A DNA stretch of 64,000 nucleotides, taken from Kurthia massiliensis. Its GTDB lineage: Bacteria > Bacillota > Bacilli > Bacillales_A > Planococcaceae. A program made the translations under genes and the position numbers. Position 1 is the stretch's first letter; every line of letters starts with the position of its first letter. Below the pieces are notes generated by a model, which was given only the letters and a program-made list of their open reading frames with translations, did not search any database and was not told the DNA's origin. The stretch is from positions 363,052 to 427,051 of the forward strand of contig NZ_HE610996.1 of the NCBI RefSeq assembly GCF_000285555.1. The letters run 5' to 3'. Of the stretch, positions 59,243 to 64,000 are shown in pieces.

Positions 59243-59704
59243 TTATGGATTAATGATTGCTTTAAATACCGACGTTGTAACGCCGCCTTCGTAAAATACG
59301 TATAACAATAAATATACAATAACACCTGTAATCGCTGTAAAGAACCAAATGATGCTCGTTACAGGGCCGATTTTACGGTGCTTTTTATAATTTTCTTTAA
59401 AGCCTAACCATAATGTCACAAGACCAAATACCCCACCTGATGTCGCTAAAATAATGTGGAATACGAGGAATGTTGTATAGTATTTTTTTAATTCTTCTGG
59501 ACCGCCGAATGCTGTATTCCCAATAAATATCGTACGTGACGCATAAATAATAAAGAACGTTAACGCTGAAATTGCCCCTGCAATCATTACTTTTTTGTGG
59601 GCTGCAATTTTACGTTTTTTGATTAATACCCAGCCAATTGCAATTAACACTGCACTTAACACGATAAAAAATGTACTAATCGTCGGTAAAATAGGTAAAT
59701 TCAT
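59243..59704 (-). CDS. DUF420 membrane protein (CtaM/YozB-like)
   Basis: 153 residues with four or five transmembrane helices. Conserved His residues in KIAAHKKVM, LVFHIILA and KKHRKIG are characteristic of DUF420. CtaM in S. aureus and YozB in B. subtilis assist terminal oxidase assembly. Here it occupies the position between pycA and ylbC, where B. subtilis has the cta gene cluster (absent in this window). Confidence 0.8.
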   Translation of the reverse strand: MNLPILPTISTFFIVLSAVLIAIGWVLIKKRKIAAHKKVMIAGAISALTFFIIYASRTIFIGNTAFGGPEELKKYYTTFLVFHIILATSGGVFGLVTLWLGFKENYKKHRKIGPVTSIIWFFTAITGVIVYLLLYVFYEGGVTTSVFKAIINP

Positions 59705-59796
59705 CTCGCTGATCTCCTAACGATTTAAAGTAATTGCCGATTGATTCTTTTTCATTATAGCAAGCCTTCATTTAAAATGGGATGAATAAATCGTGA

Positions 59797-59842
59797 ACAA
59801 AAAAAATGAGCAACTACCTACAGGCAGTTACTCATTTTTTTT
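59797..59842 (-). terminator. pycA terminator
   Basis: Minus strand AAAAAATGAGTAACT / AGTTGCTCATTTTTT (one mismatch), 10-nt loop, followed by T-rich sequence. Confidence 0.88.
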
Positions 59843-59880
59843 AGTATTGTTCTGGTCATCTGATGAATTTTAGTCTTCTA

Positions 59881-62800
59881 TTATTCTTCCATTTCGATGA
59901 GTAAATCACCTGTTGAAATCGCATCACCAGCTGCAACGTGAATATCTTTAATAACCCCGTCTTTTGGCGCTTGAACAGTTGTTTCCATTTTCATCGCCTC
60001 AGTAATTAATAAATGTTCACCGCGTTTGACTGGGCTACCTTTTGATACTGCTACTTTTAATACTGTACCTGGCATCGTCGCACCGATTTGATTTGCATTC
60101 GCTGGATCTGCTTTGCGTTTCGCATCACCTGATAATTCAACCGTTAAATCTTGTACCGTTACTTCACGTGGTTGACCATTTAATTCAAAGTAAACGTTAC
60201 GCGTACCATCATGTTGGGGTTCGCCGATAGCAACTAATTTAATAATGAGCGTTTTACCTTTTTGAATCAACACTTCGATTTCTTCGCCTAAACGTAGGCC
60301 ATGTAAGAACGTCGGTGTATCTAATACCGAAACATTTTCGAACAAGTCGAACGTCGCCATATATTCTTCAAATACTTTCGGATATAACACGTGTGCAAGC
60401 GCATCTTGTGTCGTCATTAAGCGGTTGTATTTATCGCATAACGCTTTACGCTCGGCTTCAATATCAATGTCTTCTAATAACTCACCCGGACGTACCGTAA
60501 TCGGTGTGCGGTCTTTTAAAATAACTTTTTGCAGTTTTTCAGGGAAGCCACCATATGGTTGACCTAAATACCCTTCAAACAGCTCAATCACTGAATCTGG
60601 GAAGCTTAACGTATCCCCGCGCTCGATGACTGATTGCTCATCTAAATCGTTTTGAACCATAAATAATGCCATATCACCGACAACTTTTGATGATGGCGTT
60701 ACTTTAATAATATCACCGAACATCATATTGACGCGTGAATACATTTTCTTCACTTCTTCCCAACGATCGCCAAGGCCGACGCCTTTTGCTTGTTGTTGAA
60801 GATTTGAATATTGACCACCTGGCATTTCATGCACGTAAATTTCAGAATGCGGGCTAATCATGCCACTTTCGAAATCTTTATAGTATTTACGAATATCTTC
60901 CCAATAGTATGAAATTTTTTCAACACCGTCGATATCCATGCGCAATTGACGTTCGCTACCTTTTAATGCGTAGTATAAGCTGTTCGCGCTCGGTTGAGAC
61001 GTTAAACCTGACATTGAACCGACCGCTGTATCGATAATATCAACACCCGCTTCAATTGCTTTCGCGTATAAGTAAATACCATTACCACTCGTATCATGCG
61101 TATGCAAGTGGATTGGTAAATCTGTTGCTGCTTTTAATTCGCTAACAAGTTCATATGCCGCATTCGGTTTTAATAAACCTGCCATATCTTTAATTGCGAT
61201 AATGTTCGCCCCTGCATTTTCGAGCTCTTTCACCATTTTTTTGTAGTAATCAACTGTATATTTCGAACGTGTATCGTCTAAAATATCACCTGTGTAGCAA
61301 AGTGTCGCTTCCGCCACTTTCCCTGCATCACGTGCCGCATCGATTGCTACTTGCATTCCTGGTAACCAGTTCAAGCTATCGAAAATACGGAAGACGTCGA
61401 TACCTTCTTTTGCAGCTTCTTTGACGAATTCTTTAATAACACTATCTGGATAGTTTTTGTAGCCAACTGCATTCGCACCGCGCAGTAGCATTTGGAATAG
61501 CGTATTCGGAATCATTTGGCGTAAGAAGCGCAGACGTTGCCATGGATCTTCTTTTAAGAAACGGTAAGCGACGTCAAACGTTGCACCACCCCACATTTCA
61601 AGTGAGAAGTAATCGCCACCCATAATACGTGCTGTCGCATCTGCGATATTGTACATATCGTGTGAGCGAACACGTGTTGCAAGAAGCGATTGGTGTGCAT
61701 CACGCATCGTCGTATCTGTTAATAAGACGTCATCTTGTTCTTTAATCCATTTTGCTAAACCTTCAGGGCCTCGCTCATCTAAAATTTGCTTCGTCCCTTT
61801 CGGAATTTCTTGATAAACTTTCAAATCCGGTTTGTGTGGTTTTGGGTAAATCGGTTTCGCTTTCGTCTCAATGCCTGGGAAACCATTTACTGTGACGTTA
61901 CCAATATAGCTTAGTAATTTCGTGCCACGATCACGCGGCACACGGAATTTTAATAAATCAGGGTTCGAATCGATAAAGCTCGTATTGAAATCTCCGCTAA
62001 TGAAAGATTCATGACGAACAACGTTTTCTAAAAATGGAATATTCGTTTTCACGCCTCGAATACGGAACTCTTGTAAGTTACGATCCATTTTCTTCGCTGC
62101 TTCTTCAAACGTATTGCCCCATGTACATAATTTCACGAGTAATGAATCGTAGTGGGGTGAAATCACCGCACCTTGGAAGCCATTACCCGCATCCAAACGT
62201 ACACCGAAGCCACCGCTTGAACGATATACCGTTAATTTACCAGTATCCGGCATAAAATCATTCGCAGGGTCTTCTGTAGTAATACGTGATTGAATCGCAA
62301 AACCATCTAATTTAATGGCAGCTTGTGTTGGAATTTGAATCACATCGTCGTGCAATGTATGTCCGGCTGCAATTTTAATTTGTGCATGGACGATATCGAT
62401 ACCTGTAACCATTTCTGTAATCGTATGCTCTACTTGAACACGTGGGTTAACTTCGATGAAGTAAAATTTATCACCCGATACAAGAAATTCGACCGTTCCG
62501 GCATTGACGTAATCAACATTTTTCATTAATTTCACAGCTGCGTTGCAAATATCTTGACGCAGTTGCGCTGATAGTGCGTTTGATGGCGCGATTTCAACGA
62601 CCTTTTGGTGACGACGTTGAATCGAACAATCACGCTCGTATAAATGCACAAGGTTGCCTTGTGTATCACCTAAAATTTGTACTTCGATATGTTTTGGCTT
62701 ATCGACAAACTTTTCTACGTACACTTCGTCAGAACCGAAAGCTGCTTTCGCCTCTGATTTTGCACGATCATACGCTTCTTTCACTTCGTCCGCACTATGT

Positions 62801-63318
62801 ACGACACGCATACCGCGACCGCCACCACCAAGTGCTGCTTTAATGATGATTGGATATCCGTGCGTTTCACCGAATTGTTTCACTTCATCAAAAGAACTCA
62901 CTGGACCGTCTGTGCCTGGAATGACTGGAATATGTGCTTTAATCGCTTGTTCACGCGCTTTTACTTTATCGCCAAACATATCTAAGTGTTGTGGTTTTGG
63001 ACCAATAAAGATGATGCCTTCTTCTTCACAACGCTTTGCAAATTCTAAATTTTCAGATAAAAAACCGTAGCCGGGGTGAATAGCATCTGCACCCGACTCT
63101 TTTGCGATACGCAAAATGTCTTCAATATCTAAATACGCATCAATCGGCTTTTTCCCATCCCCAACAAGATAAGCCTCATCTGCTTTATAACGGTGGTAAG
63201 AACCACTGTCTTCTCGTGAATAAATCGCTACTGTGTGAATTTTTAATTCCGTACATGCACGGAAGACGCGGATAGCAATTTCTCCGCGATTCGCTACTAA
63301 AATTTTGTTTATTGCCAT
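59881..63318 (-). CDS. pyc: Pyruvate carboxylase
   Basis: Anaplerotic enzyme making oxaloacetate from pyruvate, bicarbonate and ATP, biotin-dependent. 1145 residues: biotin carboxylase (about 1-455; KILVANRGEIAIRVFRA, GGGGRGMR), carboxyltransferase (about 535-830; LLTDTTMRDAHQS), PYC/OADA linker, and biotinyl domain with Lys1110 in EAMKMETT. ATG at 63318 with AGGGGG 9 bases upstream; a TTG two codons before is not used. Follows ftsW by 13 bases, as in B. subtilis. Confidence 0.97.
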   Translation of the reverse strand: MAINKILVANRGEIAIRVFRACTELKIHTVAIYSREDSGSYHRYKADEAYLVGDGKKPIDAYLDIEDILRIAKESGADAIHPGYGFLSENLEFAKRCEEEGIIFIGPKPQHLDMFGDKVKAREQAIKAHIPVIPGTDGPVSSFDEVKQFGETHGYPIIIKAALGGGGRGMRVVHSADEVKEAYDRAKSEAKAAFGSDEVYVEKFVDKPKHIEVQILGDTQGNLVHLYERDCSIQRRHQKVVEIAPSNALSAQLRQDICNAAVKLMKNVDYVNAGTVEFLVSGDKFYFIEVNPRVQVEHTITEMVTGIDIVHAQIKIAAGHTLHDDVIQIPTQAAIKLDGFAIQSRITTEDPANDFMPDTGKLTVYRSSGGFGVRLDAGNGFQGAVISPHYDSLLVKLCTWGNTFEEAAKKMDRNLQEFRIRGVKTNIPFLENVVRHESFISGDFNTSFIDSNPDLLKFRVPRDRGTKLLSYIGNVTVNGFPGIETKAKPIYPKPHKPDLKVYQEIPKGTKQILDERGPEGLAKWIKEQDDVLLTDTTMRDAHQSLLATRVRSHDMYNIADATARIMGGDYFSLEMWGGATFDVAYRFLKEDPWQRLRFLRQMIPNTLFQMLLRGANAVGYKNYPDSVIKEFVKEAAKEGIDVFRIFDSLNWLPGMQVAIDAARDAGKVAEATLCYTGDILDDTRSKYTVDYYKKMVKELENAGANIIAIKDMAGLLKPNAAYELVSELKAATDLPIHLHTHDTSGNGIYLYAKAIEAGVDIIDTAVGSMSGLTSQPSANSLYYALKGSERQLRMDIDGVEKISYYWEDIRKYYKDFESGMISPHSEIYVHEMPGGQYSNLQQQAKGVGLGDRWEEVKKMYSRVNMMFGDIIKVTPSSKVVGDMALFMVQNDLDEQSVIERGDTLSFPDSVIELFEGYLGQPYGGFPEKLQKVILKDRTPITVRPGELLEDIDIEAERKALCDKYNRLMTTQDALAHVLYPKVFEEYMATFDLFENVSVLDTPTFLHGLRLGEEIEVLIQKGKTLIIKLVAIGEPQHDGTRNVYFELNGQPREVTVQDLTVELSGDAKRKADPANANQIGATMPGTVLKVAVSKGSPVKRGEHLLITEAMKMETTVQAPKDGVIKDIHVAAGDAISTGDLLIEMEE

Positions 63319-63331
63319 AAACAAATTCCCC

Positions 63332-64000
63332 CTAAGCTTTTCGTTTTAAATGCTTGGACTTTACATCTCTTGAAATATTTGCAACGACGCCGAGCGCAAT
63401 TGATAATAACAAGATTGATGTACCCCCGTAACTAATAAATGGCAGTGGTACACCTGTTAAAGGAATAATCCCTGACAGGCCACCGATATTTACGAATGTT
63501 TGAAGGCCAATCCAAGTTGCAACACCTGTACAAATCATGCGAGCCATACTATCTGTTGAACGAATGCCAATGACGAAAATACGAGCGATTAAGAAGAATA
63601 ATCCACCTAATACGATCGTAACACCAAATATCCCTAATTCTTCTGCAATGATAGCTACGATGAAATCTGTTTGTGGCTCTGGTAAATAACCGAGCTTTTG
63701 TACAGATTGACCGAGGCCGACCCCTTTTAGGCCACCTGCACCGATTGCATAATAACCGTTAATAATCTGATAACCGTAGCCTTTTGCATCTTCGAATGGA
63801 TCGAGGAAAGCAGAAATACGACCGACACGTTTCCCACTAACGAACAATTGTGGGAAATTTACAACGAGGACGACAAAAATCGCGCCTAAAATCGTTGCCG
63901 GTACTGCAAAAATTGCAAATGTTTTAAAACGAATGCCACTCGTAATGACGACTGATAGTGCGATCCATAATACGAGCATGGCGCCACCGAAGTCAGGCTC
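63332..64000 (-). CDS. ftsW: SEDS peptidoglycan glycosyltransferase FtsW (5' end beyond window)
   Basis: C-terminal part, at least 222 residues, of a polytopic SEDS glycosyltransferase. The frame remains open to the window edge with EPDFGGAMLVLW, the family QPDxG motif, so the real start lies outside. Other SEDS landmarks: YYAIGAGGLKGVGLGQSVQKLGYLPE (extracellular loop), ETDFI-like QTDFIVAIIAEELG, and PLPFISYGGTS. The pyc-ftsW pairing argues for FtsW rather than RodA or SpoVE. It would work with the septal PBP encoded at 41309-43504. Confidence 0.93.
   Translation of the reverse strand, partial: EPDFGGAMLVLWIALSVVITSGIRFKTFAIFAVPATILGAIFVVLVVNFPQLFVSGKRVGRISAFLDPFEDAKGYGYQIINGYYAIGAGGLKGVGLGQSVQKLGYLPEPQTDFIVAIIAEELGIFGVTIVLGGLFFLIARIFVIGIRSTDSMARMICTGVATWIGLQTFVNIGGLSGIIPLTGVPLPFISYGGTSILLLSIALGVVANISRDVKSKHLKRKA

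Overview
The window is one contiguous piece of a low-GC Firmicutes (Bacillales) chromosome. Almost everything is on the minus strand. The gene order follows the Bacillus subtilis ylb / dcw / ylm / pyr / ylo / prkC region, read from high to low coordinates. The sporulation genes usually interleaved here (spoVD, spoVE, spoIIGA, sigE, sigG) are absent. A FIST-like chemoreceptor fragment, a degenerate TPR-GGDEF protein and a bacillithiol gene (bshC) are present. This combination suggests a non-spore-forming member of the Planococcaceae/Caryophanaceae, for example something Kurthia-like. That placement is an inference from gene order and protein style, not from a database search.

Layout from low to high coordinates. 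1-11438 (minus): a translation and cell-maintenance operon, yicC-gmk-rpoZ-coaBC-priA-def-fmt-rsmB-rlmN-prpC-prkC, with prkC cut by the left edge. 11598-13283 (plus): rqcH, divergent from yicC. 13501-14403: a VOC dioxygenase-like gene between two terminators. 14526-26344: the complete UMP biosynthesis operon pyrR-pyrP-pyrB-pyrC-carA-carB-pyrK-pyrD-pyrF-pyrE. It has a strong promoter and two PyrR-type attenuators, and many of its start and stop codons overlap. 26357-28633: rluD, lspA and the truncated FIST/MCP fusion. 28756-28891: copy 1 of a 137-bp structured repeat. 28911-32000: ileS with an Ile T-box leader and a near-consensus promoter. 32005-44853: the division and wall cluster (rsmH-ftsL-pbp-mraY-murD-divIB-ftsA-ftsZ-yggS-sepF-yggT-ylmH-divIVA). 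44854-45268: a gene-free, highly folded leader where mraZ would be expected. 45269-49158: bshC, a DUF3397 protein, a crotonase, rpmF and yceD. 49287-56010: tmcAL, ylbL, coaD, rsmD, an unrecognised secreted protein, a DUF7147-like protein, ylbG and a GDPD phosphodiesterase. 56011-56147: copy 2 of the repeat. 56149-64000: TPR-GGDEF, ylbF, ylbC, a DUF420/CtaM-like protein, pycA and the 3' part of ftsW.

Functionally the window joins pyrimidine supply under PyrR control, isoleucyl-tRNA supply under T-box control, septal peptidoglycan synthesis and Z-ring assembly, start-methionine handling (fmt, def, tmcAL), 16S/23S rRNA modification (rsmH, rsmD, rsmB, rlmN, rluD), ribosome quality control (rqcH, ylmH) and PASTA-kinase signalling.

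There are no insertion sequences, prophage genes, CRISPR arrays, tRNAs or rRNAs. The least explained elements are the 137-bp repeat, the 19-bp hairpin in the rsmH leader, the FIST/MCP remnant and the 476-residue protein at 52729-54159. The protein-coding core is otherwise ordinary.
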